DNA of 64,000 bases from Pseudomonas sp. Gutcm_11s (GTDB lineage Bacteria; Pseudomonadota; Gammaproteobacteria; Pseudomonadales; Pseudomonadaceae). Under the pieces are notes generated by a model that searched no databases, had not been told where the DNA came from, and saw nothing but the letters and a program-made list of their open reading frames with translations. The DNA lies in the NCBI RefSeq assembly GCF_028649395.1, contig NZ_JAQSUW010000010.1, positions 124,001 through 188,000 of the forward strand, written 5' to 3'. The translations under genes were made by a program, and so were the position numbers. Positions 45,968 through 55,113 of the stretch are shown piece by piece. Within the stretch, counting starts at the first letter, position 1. Every line of letters starts with the position of its first letter.

Positions 45968-48514
45968 TCAGTCCTTAGTGGGCGCAATGGCCCAAGCGAT
46001 ATGGTGGATAACAACGGCTCCCTGCGCGGTTGCATCGTAACGTCCCAGCACCTTCCCCACCGATGGGTAAATAGACACCTCTAATGCATCTGTCCCCCCC
46101 GGCAACGTGTACTGGGCCTGCAATTTCCACTCGCCAGCAGCGACACTCACATCAGCCTCGAAGGTACCACTCTCCCCACGCTTGGCCAGTTGAGCAGATG
46201 TACAGTCCAACATTACGTCGTATTGGCTCTCGCGCTCGCCCTGCCGGGCTTTCAGGCGCAACAGCGGCAGCGCGTCCGAGCAGGAAGTCAGCGTCAGCTG
46301 CATGCGGATCGGAGCACCTTGCTGCAGCTGCAGCAGCTCATCCTCGGCGAAGCTATAGCGCGAGACCGAGAAAGCCTCAGTGCTGAGATCGGCCAGATAT
46401 ATACCCTCGGCACGCTTCTCGCGCCGAGTATTGCCACGCCATTTCTCCCCTAGCATCAGTGAGCTCCAGCTCTTCACCGGAACGTTGAAGGTTGCCTTAC
46501 CACGCTCAAGCAATGCCTCGTCCAAGGGACGCGCCCCCGTCGCAAGTATGCCGCCACCGAGGCGGGCAAAGAAATCAGGCACGCCTTGCTCTCGCACAAC
46601 CTGCAGACCGAGCGCCCAGGAGCCTTCCATACTCAGATGGCTAGCGTCGAAATAAACCAGACGCCCATCGAGATAGGCGCTGCACCGCCCCTCTGGGCAT
46701 AACTGCCCACGAGGATCGAAGAAGTGTACGTTGTCCCGCGCCGCTGCCAGCGCCGACAACCGAGCATTAATTGGTAATACACCGGGGCGCTCAGCACTAC
46801 TCTCGTTGCACGTGAGCACCGGCAGCTTAAATGCCTTCTGCAAACACTTGCGATTAACCGCCAGGAAGTTCGGTACATTGGCCAGGATGATCACCTGCTT
46901 GCCCTGCCCAACCAACTCATCAACTGTAGCTTCGAGATCCTCGAAGAAACTGTCACTCCTGCGCGCATGAACGGCCCAGGCCGCCCCCAGAATCACAGTG
47001 GAGTAGCCGCCTAGGTGCTGGCGAACCACATCAATGGAGGCCAAGCAATGTTCCAGCCGCTCCGGCTTCTGAGTGGAAGCTGCTCCCTGCAGCAGAGGCG
47101 GGCAGCTACTGTGCGCCGCATTGCGGAAGGCAAAGCCACTTGCCTCGGCAAAGGCTCCCAGCATGCCGACATAGTGGGCCGCGTTGGAGTCGCCCCATAG
47201 CAGCACGGAGGGTGCCCGCTCGGCATTGACGATGCAGGCCTTACTCTGCAGCTCTGCCTCACTCAGCCGGGGACGCTGACATACATACGGATAGGAATAG
47301 GCAGCCGGCGCGGGGCTCAAACGCTTGATATCCGCCTGATACTGCGCATCAAAACCGTATAGGCCGAAACCATCGCTCCATAGGATAGCGCCGCAGAGCA
47401 GCAACAAAGCTGCAGCGTTGATCGCGACGAGCCGCCACATCACTTTGGAGAAACTCCAGCGCAGTCGCCGGCAAGGCTTCTCAACCCAACGGTAGCTCAC
47501 GACCGACAGCAACAGCATCAGGCCAAACAACAGTATTCCAGCCAACGGCTCAACGCCGCCGTAGACATAGCGATAGAAGGCCAGCACCGGCCAGTGCCAC
47601 AAATACAGGGAGTAGGAAATCAGCCCTACCAGCACCAGCGGGCGCAGGGCCAGCAACCGGCTCACACCCATGCCTCTGCCACTACCGGCCCAGATCAGTA
47701 GAGCTGCACCCAGGGTAGACGGCAGAGCGTTGACCCCAGGAAACCCGATGTTCTCGGTGATCCATCCCATGCTGACAGTGATCAGCCCGGCTCCCGCCAA
47801 ACCGAGCAACAACCTGGCCCAGTTGTCCATTACCGCATGCCCACGGCTCAGCCAGATAGCCAGCAAGGCACCCACCATCAGCTCGCCGGCTCGGGCCGGC
47901 AGCATGTAGTAGGCAAACATAGGTTCCTTGGGGATCAGCACCTCCGCCAGCACGAAGGACGCGAACATCAGCAGCAGCGTAGCCGAGAGTAGCCAGCGCC
48001 GAGTAAACCGCGTCAGCAGCGCAAGCAGGATGACCGGCCAGAACAGGTAGAACTGCTCCTCTACCCCCAGCGACCAGAGATGCAGCAACGGCTGCAGGTT
48101 GCTGTCATCGGCGAAGTAGCTGACATCAAGAAAATAGGTGAAATAGACGTTGGCAGCAGAAAATATCGCCGCCAGGGACGAATAGCTCAACGCGCTAAGA
48201 TCTTCGGGTAGCAGTACAAAATGCCCAACCAGCAGGGTGGCCAACAGCACCACAAACAGCACCGGCAGGATGCGCAGCGCACGCCGCCGGTAGAACTCGC
48301 CCCAAGAGAAACCCTGGGCCGAGCCAGCATCCTTGATGATGTTGCCGGTGATCAGGAAACCCGAGATAACGAAGAAGACATCGACTCCGGCAAAGCCTCC
48401 GGGTATGAGGTTGGCATCGATATGGAACAACACCACAGCCAGCACCGCGATAGCACGCAGGCCATCGATATCCGGGCGATAGTTGGCTTTGGTGTCGTGA
48501 GCGAGGGCCGTCAT
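45968..48514 (-). CDS. Acyltransferase 3 / SGNH O-acyltransferase with extra C-terminal domain
   Basis: An 848-residue OafA/OafB-like protein. Residues about 10-370 form the ten-helix acyltransferase 3 domain (YRPDIDGLRAIAVLAVVLFH, FFVISGFLITGNI, WSLGVEEQFYLFWP). A linker leads to a periplasmic SGNH domain (about 440-655) with the Ser of GDSNAAH and the Asp/His of FDASHLS. Such proteins O-acetylate surface glycans. Here about 190 further residues follow, beta-rich (MQLTLTSCSDALPL, then GEWKLQAQYTLPGG), which the usual family lacks and which may bind carbohydrate. It lies between two GT4 genes in the glycan locus. Confidence 0.88.
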   Translation of the reverse strand: MTALAHDTKANYRPDIDGLRAIAVLAVVLFHIDANLIPGGFAGVDVFFVISGFLITGNIIKDAGSAQGFSWGEFYRRRALRILPVLFVVLLATLLVGHFVLLPEDLSALSYSSLAAIFSAANVYFTYFLDVSYFADDSNLQPLLHLWSLGVEEQFYLFWPVILLALLTRFTRRWLLSATLLLMFASFVLAEVLIPKEPMFAYYMLPARAGELMVGALLAIWLSRGHAVMDNWARLLLGLAGAGLITVSMGWITENIGFPGVNALPSTLGAALLIWAGSGRGMGVSRLLALRPLVLVGLISYSLYLWHWPVLAFYRYVYGGVEPLAGILLFGLMLLLSVVSYRWVEKPCRRLRWSFSKVMWRLVAINAAALLLLCGAILWSDGFGLYGFDAQYQADIKRLSPAPAAYSYPYVCQRPRLSEAELQSKACIVNAERAPSVLLWGDSNAAHYVGMLGAFAEASGFAFRNAAHSSCPPLLQGAASTQKPERLEHCLASIDVVRQHLGGYSTVILGAAWAVHARRSDSFFEDLEATVDELVGQGKQVIILANVPNFLAVNRKCLQKAFKLPVLTCNESSAERPGVLPINARLSALAAARDNVHFFDPRGQLCPEGRCSAYLDGRLVYFDASHLSMEGSWALGLQVVREQGVPDFFARLGGGILATGARPLDEALLERGKATFNVPVKSWSSLMLGEKWRGNTRREKRAEGIYLADLSTEAFSVSRYSFAEDELLQLQQGAPIRMQLTLTSCSDALPLLRLKARQGERESQYDVMLDCTSAQLAKRGESGTFEADVSVAAGEWKLQAQYTLPGGTDALEVSIYPSVGKVLGRYDATAQGAVVIHHIAWAIAPTKD

Positions 48515-48520
48515 GGTCGC

Positions 48521-49753
48521 TTAGCTGGCAAAAGGTCTCGATTGGCCGAGAATCCGGCGATACAACTCAACCAGCTGGCTCTCCTGCACCTCCCAGCTCA
48601 AGGTGGGCGCCGCCGCACGGGCGCAACCCGCATGATGTGCGCGCAGCTGGGCGTCGCCGACCATGCGGCGCAGCGCACCAGCCAGTGCCTCGCTGTTGCC
48701 CTCCGGCACCAGCAGGCCGAGGTCATGCTGGCGCACGATGCGACGAATCTCCGGTAGGTCCGATGCAATTACTGGCAGGCCAGCCTGCACGTACTCGAAC
48801 AGCTTGTTGGAGTCAGTGGTGTAGTGGTTCAGGCAGGTGTTCTCGATTGGCTGCACGCCGATATCGGCCGAGGCGGTATAGGACGGCAGCTCGGCCAACG
48901 CGACGGTCGGAATAAAACGTACCCGCTCCTCGATCTGCAGCTCTTGTGCAATTTTCCGCAGGCTGGCATCCAGACGCCCACCGCCGACAAAGACGAAGTA
49001 AGCGTCCGGAACCTGTCCTGCAATTCGTGCCAACCGCTCCAGGCCACGTCCCTGCTGCACTCCGCCCTGGTAGAGCACGATAGGCCAGGGCTCATTCAGA
49101 TCGAGCTCCTGACGGATACGATTGGAAACCTGGGGCGACTGCTCTCGAGGGCGGTTCTGGAGCACCAACGGGCGCGCAATGCCGTAGGCCCTGGCAAAGA
49201 ACTTGGCGCGCGCCTCGGTCGTCGTAATGGTCCCATCGGCGCGCGGCATCAGGTGCTTCTCGACGATGGCAACCAGCTTGCGAAAACTGGTATAGCCCTC
49301 ACGGCTGGTGCTGATCTCATGAGCGTCATAGACCAGTCGCGCGCCCGAAAGCCGGGCTGCCAGCCAGGCTGTAGGCAAGGTATTCACATCATGCGCGTGC
49401 ACCACGTCGGCGCGTAGGCGCACCATGTGGCAAAGCAGTGCCAAGTGGGTCCAGGCGCGCGCAGCGATGCGCAGCAACTGCATGGCAGGCCCCATGCGCC
49501 CAAGGCGACCGTTAGCAACCGATACCGTAGGAGCACCCGGGGACGTAGTACGACGCAGGCGCCAGAATGGGCTGCGGGCCACACGCACCACCTCAACGCC
49601 AGTGGAAACCACCTCACGCGCCTGAGTAATACCTGGCGCATGCAACGCATGCACAATGACGCGATGTCCTGCAGCAGTCAGGCTTTCCGCCTCCTTGAGA
49701 ACACGAGCATCATTGCGAAACTCGTTCCAGACGATCATTGCAACACGTGCCAA
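48521..49753 (-). CDS. Glycosyltransferase family 4
   Basis: A 410-residue GT-B transferase. The N-terminus MIVWNEFRNDARVLKEAESL and acceptor-side VVHAHDVNTLPTAWLAARLS, and the donor-side SNKLFEYVQAGLPVIASDLPEIRRIV with the Glu-x7-Glu pattern, mark family 4. The first in-frame start is a TTG at 49753 close to an AGGGGGA; ATG at 49738 is the alternative. It begins 71 bases after the ABC-like/kinase-like gene. Specificity unknown. Confidence 0.85.
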   Translation of the reverse strand: MARVAMIVWNEFRNDARVLKEAESLTAAGHRVIVHALHAPGITQAREVVSTGVEVVRVARSPFWRLRRTTSPGAPTVSVANGRLGRMGPAMQLLRIAARAWTHLALLCHMVRLRADVVHAHDVNTLPTAWLAARLSGARLVYDAHEISTSREGYTSFRKLVAIVEKHLMPRADGTITTTEARAKFFARAYGIARPLVLQNRPREQSPQVSNRIRQELDLNEPWPIVLYQGGVQQGRGLERLARIAGQVPDAYFVFVGGGRLDASLRKIAQELQIEERVRFIPTVALAELPSYTASADIGVQPIENTCLNHYTTDSNKLFEYVQAGLPVIASDLPEIRRIVRQHDLGLLVPEGNSEALAGALRRMVGDAQLRAHHAGCARAAAPTLSWEVQESQLVELYRRILGQSRPFAS

Positions 49754-49824
49754 ACATCCCCCTAGGCCATGGCCCGATAGCCATGGTCGAAATTCACAAA
49801 ATTCTGCTAGCGAAAACCGTTCCG

Positions 49825-51663
49825 TTAGCGATCCAAAGCGTCAAGGGTGTCAAGAAGCTCCCCGAGCAAGGCGAACGCCTCAAGGTAGGCCCAGCGAGCG
49901 CAGCGCTCTTCGAAAGCAAAGGCCAGAGCCGCTAGCCGCACCTGCAATGGAGACAAGCTCCGAAGCTCCTCGCTGCTCTCACAGGCTTGCGCAAAGACCT
50001 GATCCAACCGCGCCAGCCCAAGTTCGAGAGGCCATCCGCTGCCGATTGGTTCGAGGGCCCAACTCTCCCACCTGAGCGCCTTCTGGGTGCCCCCCAGTAC
50101 ATATGTGTTGTCGAGCGTGATGTCCGGATGATAGAGGCGCAGGGGAAGCTCTCCGAGCGCACTCTGCAGGCGTAATGGCACGGCCGCGAAAGTATTCACA
50201 GACTGCCGGATATCGGCATCCAGCCAGCGCGAAAAGGCCACGCAACGCGCCCACAATGCCGGATTACAGCGCTCGACCAGGCTGCCCGGCTGGCATGTGG
50301 CAAGAAGCGCCTCCGGAACCTGCCAGGTGCAAGATTCGATAAATATCTGCTCCCTGCATGCGTAAACCGCTTGAATATTCTCTGGCGGACTTACTTGCTC
50401 CGCCCAATCGTACAGATGTGCCGCGAAGCCATCGTGCTCAATAACCGTCCGCAGCCTTACCGCAGCTTCACCCGGATACAGAGCCAGCAAGGCCGCAGCG
50501 CGGTTCACCCGTCTCGCTTCCTGGCGGTTGAATAGCTTGAACAGAAAGTATTCTGCGCTCTGCCCTGCTCCAGTGCATGCCAAGTGCAGCGTCAGCTCAC
50601 CTTTGCGTCCCGCATCCAACTGTTCGATGTGCGTCTCACAGGCACTCATGCCCGCCGCACTCAGCGCGTCCCTCACCCAGTTCGCACAGTGCTCAGGGGC
50701 GGCAATGCCCCAGAAGTCAGGCTGCCCTGGCTCGCTCCGACGAAGAAGCGCCTCACCTCCCCCACCATCAAGAAGCCCTACCGGCTCGGCAGCAAGTTCG
50801 TCAGCCCGCTCAAGCGGATCACGAAAGGATTCGTCCCCATCTTCCTCTTCATCGAATGCTCCTATCTGCTGCCCACCGAGCACCAGTAGGACCCGCTCAC
50901 GTTGACTGTAGAGGCGCGCGATATTCTTTAGCGCCATCGCCAGACGGCTGAACATCTGCCGGCACAGCAACAGGATCAGAATACCCATCAGCAGCCCTTT
51001 GGCTTCGCCATAGAGAAAACCCATGACCAAAAAGCCGAACACCAGCAAAAAGCCACAGGCAGACAGCACATCGATCAAACGAGGGAACTGCACAACAGCC
51101 TTATCGAGCAGAGTCGGCAGCCATGTAAACACCAACGCAGAGAGCAAAGCGCATGTAGCGAAATAACCCAGTACCACAGCCAGCAACTGGCCGTTGCTCC
51201 AGCCCAGAAAGATCAATACGCCGAGAGCAAATGCCGAGCCGCCAGCTATCGTGATAATCCCTCGATAACAGCTCAGGGCAATCTTCTGCTGCTTCGCAAA
51301 CGCCTCACCCTCTTGGCGCTGCACGATAAGCCGGTCGCTCCCCACTCGAGCGAAGGTCGCCCCAATGAAGTCCATCAGCAGATGCATCATGTACAAGAGC
51401 ACTGCGGCTACTGACAGCAGCAAGATCAGCCGCTCTCGCTCGATACCCGCCAGGAATCGAGGAAAGTAGCCCGGCACTCCATGTGAGCCAAGCAGGATCA
51501 TTACCTTCAGCGGCAATAGAAAAGCCACGATCTGAAAGACCTGCGAAGACAGCGAAACCAGAATCGAAACCAGCACTTGCAGGGGGGCTACTCGTACCAA
51601 GCGGCCAACAAAGCTCGACAGCCAAGCCAGAACGGCAGAGTAGTTAGCAATCAAGACGACCAC
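49825..51663 (-). CDS. Membrane protein: ABC-exporter-like domain joined to a kinase-like domain
   Basis: A 612-residue protein of unusual build. Residues about 1-250 contain five or six transmembrane helices with an ABC-exporter look ([20 protein letters not shown]), but there is no ATPase domain. A charged Glu/Asp-rich linker follows (about 270-310). The C-terminal part (about 330-600) resembles aminoglycoside-phosphotransferase/lipopolysaccharide-kinase folds: YFLFKLF may hold the ATP lysine, and [12 protein letters not shown] matches the catalytic H-x-D-x4-N loop. The metal Asp position that would follow reads LRWESW, so activity is uncertain. GTG start, overlapping cysC by 13 bases. I infer glycan phosphorylation or export; the function is not known. 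Confidence 0.55.
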   Translation of the reverse strand: MVVLIANYSAVLAWLSSFVGRLVRVAPLQVLVSILVSLSSQVFQIVAFLLPLKVMILLGSHGVPGYFPRFLAGIERERLILLLSVAAVLLYMMHLLMDFIGATFARVGSDRLIVQRQEGEAFAKQQKIALSCYRGIITIAGGSAFALGVLIFLGWSNGQLLAVVLGYFATCALLSALVFTWLPTLLDKAVVQFPRLIDVLSACGFLLVFGFLVMGFLYGEAKGLLMGILILLLCRQMFSRLAMALKNIARLYSQRERVLLVLGGQQIGAFDEEEDGDESFRDPLERADELAAEPVGLLDGGGGEALLRRSEPGQPDFWGIAAPEHCANWVRDALSAAGMSACETHIEQLDAGRKGELTLHLACTGAGQSAEYFLFKLFNRQEARRVNRAAALLALYPGEAAVRLRTVIEHDGFAAHLYDWAEQVSPPENIQAVYACREQIFIESCTWQVPEALLATCQPGSLVERCNPALWARCVAFSRWLDADIRQSVNTFAAVPLRLQSALGELPLRLYHPDITLDNTYVLGGTQKALRWESWALEPIGSGWPLELGLARLDQVFAQACESSEELRSLSPLQVRLAALAFAFEERCARWAYLEAFALLGELLDTLDALDR

Positions 51664-52280
51664 CGCTCGGGGAAAACCTTGCTCAACAACTGCGCCACAA
51701 GCGCGTCGACGCCATGGGCTGCAGTATCCAGCCTCACCTCCGGGCTTTCAGGTTCTTCATAAGGGCTGTCGATACCTGTGAAATCGGCGATCTTGCCGCT
51801 GCGCGCCATGCGGTACAGGCCCTTCGGGTCGCGCGCCTCACATACCGCCAACGATGTCTGTAGGTGAACCTCAAAGAACTGCCCAGGCTCAAACAGCTCG
51901 CGGGCCCGAGCTCGATCTTCGCGAAAGGGAGAAATGAACGCAGCAATCACTACCAGGCCGGCATCAACCATAAGCCTGGCTGTCTCCGCCACCCGGCGAA
52001 TGTTCTCATGGCGATCAGTGGCACTCATTCCTAGGTCCTTGCACAGACCATGGCGCACATTGTCGCCATCCAGCAGCATGGTATGCAGCCCCGCACGCTG
52101 CAGCTTCACCTCCAGCGCATTGGCGAGAGTTGATTTGCCTGAGCCTGACAAGCCGGTAAACCAAATACACACAGGTTGCTGCCCCAGGGTCTGCGCCCTC
52201 ACAGCAGGCGCAACACTGGTGTGACTCCAGACCACAAACGATGCTCTGTCGTTGTCTCTCTCGTACGGGGTATCAGCCAT
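51651..52280 (-). CDS. cysC: Adenylyl-sulfate kinase CysC
   Basis: APS kinase phosphorylates adenosine 5'-phosphosulfate to PAPS, the sulfate donor. The 209-residue protein has the P-loop [15 protein letters not shown] (about 44-58), [20 protein letters not shown] (substrate lid region) and [20 protein letters not shown], all typical. No cysD, cysN or cysH is beside it. Its position inside a glycan locus, together with a sulfotransferase-like gene at 58056, argues that it feeds sulfation of the glycan rather than cysteine synthesis. The gene starts with ATG 52280 and is preceded by an AT-rich gap. Confidence 0.95.
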   Translation of the reverse strand: MADTPYERDNDRASFVVWSHTSVAPAVRAQTLGQQPVCIWFTGLSGSGKSTLANALEVKLQRAGLHTMLLDGDNVRHGLCKDLGMSATDRHENIRRVAETARLMVDAGLVVIAAFISPFREDRARARELFEPGQFFEVHLQTSLAVCEARDPKGLYRMARSGKIADFTGIDSPYEEPESPEVRLDTAAHGVDALVAQLLSKVFPERWSS

Positions 52281-52706
52281 GCTAAGACCTAAGAAAAAAT
52301 CGCTACTTAAATTTGTATATACAAAAGAGAGCTAAGAACCAAGACCCGCCGGCACAGCGTGCCTATAGGCAAATATCTTAACAAAGCTTACGAACCGCTT
52401 ACAAAATACCGAAGCACCCGGAAGAGATTTAATATTTAACCACAGAGCATAATTCAACATAAAATCAAAACATCACGACCCGAAAACCAATAAGCAACCG
52501 CAATAAACAGAGACGCAGACAGCCAGAAACTGAAAAATCAGCCAGACCGCCCCTAATTAAATAATTCGTTACAGCCAACACCCCTCCGCATAGCCGCACA
52601 CAAAAATTTGCGACCTTCACAAAGACACTTCGCGCATAAAGTATCTTTCGCTCCAATAGCCCTACAAATATCAGCAACGGAGAACATCATTACCTGAAAA
52701 CAATCT
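52281..52706. other. AT-rich gap inside the glycan locus
   Basis: A 426-base stretch of low GC between cysC and the GT28-like gene. Short open frames of 70-77 codons have no recognisable composition or ribosome site. It may hold an internal promoter for cysC and the genes after it, including the palindrome at 52312. Confidence 0.55.
52312..52325. promoter_or_regulatory. 14-base palindrome upstream of cysC
   Basis: TTTGTATATACAAA is a perfect palindrome 32 bases before the cysC start. It could be an operator or supply a -10 element; no factor can be named. Confidence 0.3.
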
Positions 52707-53846
52707 CTATCTAATTTCACAAAGCAATCGCGCTGCATCTTCAGCGCCATTACGCCCTTGATAACATGACTTAACATGCTCACCAAGAAAGGAATCTATC
52801 GCTAGATCTAACTGCCTGTCATTGACATCGGTTAGCACCTTATAAGGCCCAAAGTTAGTCGCCATCTCAACACGACGCAACTGGTCATCCGCCCCTGTCG
52901 ACATATTGGGGACGAATAGACTCGGCAACCCAAGCATGACTGCCTCACAGACCGAGTTATAGCCTCCGGCCAGAATGGAGAAATCGAATGCCGAGAAGTA
53001 ACGGCTGTTCGGATAGTCCACTATCACGCTATCAGCGTTCAGATTAGGCTCAGGCTTCAGCGCTATAGGAGACTGCCCCAAGACAACCTCGACGCCCCGG
53101 CGCTGAAGGTGCTTGATCACGGCATTTTGCATGTCCGCAATGCCGTTAATATTACCAGCGCCTAGCTGTACATAGGCACAGGGGCGGTCTTGGGAAAGGC
53201 GCAACATCCTGCGCGCGGTTGACCTCTCCAGCAGGTCCTCCTTATCCAGCAGTGCGATAGGGGCCACTCGACGAACCTTAGTATCAGCTTCCTCATTGAA
53301 AGACCTCAACTCAGAGAGCTCACCTGGCGCAATAATGTTGTCGAAAAGCTCGATATAGCCCTGAAGCTTCTCCTGATCGACTCCCACCTTATACAAGCCA
53401 CGTTTGATCCAAACATAACGGATGCTGGTATACAAACGCATGATCCGCTGCAGCCCCAGATAGGGTGCCGTACCATCAAAAACCAGCATGCCGGGCCGAT
53501 GAAGCTCCAGAACAGCCTCAATGCTCTTAAAGAACAATTGGTTCCACGCAGCCGGACTTTCATCAAGAAGTGCTGCCGGGGTTACATGGTGGCAAACGAA
53601 GCCTGCACGATGCACCAAGGTAACGCCTATGCTTGTGGTGAGAAAGACGATCTTGGCGTCCGGCTTCTGCTGCTGGAGACGGCGAGCGACCGCTAAACTG
53701 CGGGTCAGATGCCCTAGCCCCGCACCATTGATGGGAAGAAAAAGATAAGTATTAGAGCATCCGGTGTATTTAAGTGAACGCCAAGATGGCACCCGCAACC
53801 AAACCGACTTTATTAAGCCTCGTGCGAAATCTCCAACATTAATCAC
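52707..53846 (-). CDS. MurG/GT28-like glycosyltransferase
   Basis: A 379-residue GT-B protein. The N-terminal glycine loop NGAGLGHLTRSLAVARRL (about 40-57) and the C-terminal donor site FDFSILAGGYNSVCEAVMLGLPSLFVPN (about 292-319) resemble GT28 and PseG-type proteins. It lacks a signal peptide. The GTG start overlaps the upstream TagF-like gene by 8 bases. It probably adds a sugar in glycan assembly; a nucleotide-sugar hydrolase role like PseG is less likely because a clear pseG is present. Confidence 0.7.
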   Translation of the reverse strand: MINVGDFARGLIKSVWLRVPSWRSLKYTGCSNTYLFLPINGAGLGHLTRSLAVARRLQQQKPDAKIVFLTTSIGVTLVHRAGFVCHHVTPAALLDESPAAWNQLFFKSIEAVLELHRPGMLVFDGTAPYLGLQRIMRLYTSIRYVWIKRGLYKVGVDQEKLQGYIELFDNIIAPGELSELRSFNEEADTKVRRVAPIALLDKEDLLERSTARRMLRLSQDRPCAYVQLGAGNINGIADMQNAVIKHLQRRGVEVVLGQSPIALKPEPNLNADSVIVDYPNSRYFSAFDFSILAGGYNSVCEAVMLGLPSLFVPNMSTGADDQLRRVEMATNFGPYKVLTDVNDRQLDLAIDSFLGEHVKSCYQGRNGAEDAARLLCEIR

Positions 53847-55113
53847 GAAGCACAGCCCCTATTGTTCTTTGGGCCTCAAGCAACACCGCGCGCCACTCCT
53901 CATCAACAGCTGGCGAATAAATTTTAAATTTCGGCAGCCAGTCTGTGCCGTAAAAACCATCATTCCAGAAGCTAGCACGCAGGTCATCAAGAATCAGCTC
54001 GCGGGTAATGCCACCCCTTACAAACCCATAGTAATCCGGCGTCACACTATCAAGAGCGAAACACTGATAGACCCTCACTCCCGCCTCTAACAACTCAATC
54101 GCCACCGAGGAATTAGGAACCACCGCTATATGCTCATATTCCGGAACAGCATCCAAAACTTCTACATCAACCACCGCGCGTATTGCTTCTACAGGAACAC
54201 GAGGGTGGCGTTTAACTGAAACAGTAATAACCTTAGGATTACCCCTTAATGCCTCAACGCATGCGTGAACCTGAACCTCATCAAATACTGAGCTCAGATA
54301 AACTACAACGTGAACATTAACAGGAGCGGGCTTGGATAGCCGCCCAATACCCGACAGCTCAAAAACCCTAGGAACAACAAACACACGGCCTCTTACAGGA
54401 GAAATCGCCTCATAAGTTCTATGCGAGCGCACATTCCTCAATATAGAATAATCGAAATCCAAAGCAGGAAACTTTTCGGTCACTTCAGCATGCTGAACAT
54501 AGAGCGTTTGAACACCTATAATCTGCATGACCATGCTGAATGCGACCGGAAAATCCGTATGATCGTTAGCGACCACCGCTAACTTATTAGTAGCATTAAC
54601 ACGACCAACCGAACTCAAGTATATCCATCCAAACAGCCGCGCATAAGAAACCAAGTACTTATACGACGTAGGGCAGATCTTAATCCGCAAGACATACAGA
54701 AGAGAAAGAACAAATATCAATGCAAAAACAAATCGCGTCTTTAAACTGTGTCTTGAGCGAATCTGCTCAACAAAGGAAATATTGCTCTCCCGGGAATATC
54801 TAAAATTCACTCCCGGAGAAGAGAAGGTCTCTGCAAAATACTGAAATTCTCGTTCATTATTCCTTGACGCCCCACAGAAAAGCACTTGAGCCGCAGGAAT
54901 ATCAAATCTCCGCACCGCGCCCGACAGAAGATGGCGCATTAAATTCTTCACTACAGCCCCAATGCTGCGAAAGCCTTTAGCGAAGAAATATTTCTCCGTA
55001 ACTTTCTCAGTAATATAAATCTCGGGGACCTGCCCATAATTTATAATCTTGAAATTTCTCTCCAATCCCTTGTAGAAGAAAAATATGAATCTTATCGCTG
55101 CTATGACTTTCAA
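53839..55113 (-). CDS. TagF-like surface-carbohydrate biosynthesis protein
   Basis: A 424-residue protein with one hydrophobic segment (about 128-150). The middle reads VVANDHTDFPVAFSMVMQII, then GVQTLYVQHAEVTEKFP, the pattern seen in CDP-glycerol glycerophosphotransferase-like and other GT-B surface polymer enzymes. Towards the C-terminus HIAVVPNSSVAIELLEAGVRV fits the second half of that fold. The start is TTG overlapping the upstream stop (TTGA). Codon use is AT-rich compared with the flanking core genes. The exact group added, sugar or polyol phosphate, is unknown. Confidence 0.55.
   Translation of the reverse strand: MKVIAAIRFIFFFYKGLERNFKIINYGQVPEIYITEKVTEKYFFAKGFRSIGAVVKNLMRHLLSGAVRRFDIPAAQVLFCGASRNNEREFQYFAETFSSPGVNFRYSRESNISFVEQIRSRHSLKTRFVFALIFVLSLLYVLRIKICPTSYKYLVSYARLFGWIYLSSVGRVNATNKLAVVANDHTDFPVAFSMVMQIIGVQTLYVQHAEVTEKFPALDFDYSILRNVRSHRTYEAISPVRGRVFVVPRVFELSGIGRLSKPAPVNVHVVVYLSSVFDEVQVHACVEALRGNPKVITVSVKRHPRVPVEAIRAVVDVEVLDAVPEYEHIAVVPNSSVAIELLEAGVRVYQCFALDSVTPDYYGFVRGGITRELILDDLRASFWNDGFYGTDWLPKFKIYSPAVDEEWRAVLLEAQRTIGAVLRD

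Noticed and set aside
52465..52786. Two short minus-strand frames in the AT-rich gap
   Set aside because: No ribosome site or family resemblance; low-complexity hydrophobic or Cys-rich translation typical of chance frames in AT-rich DNA.
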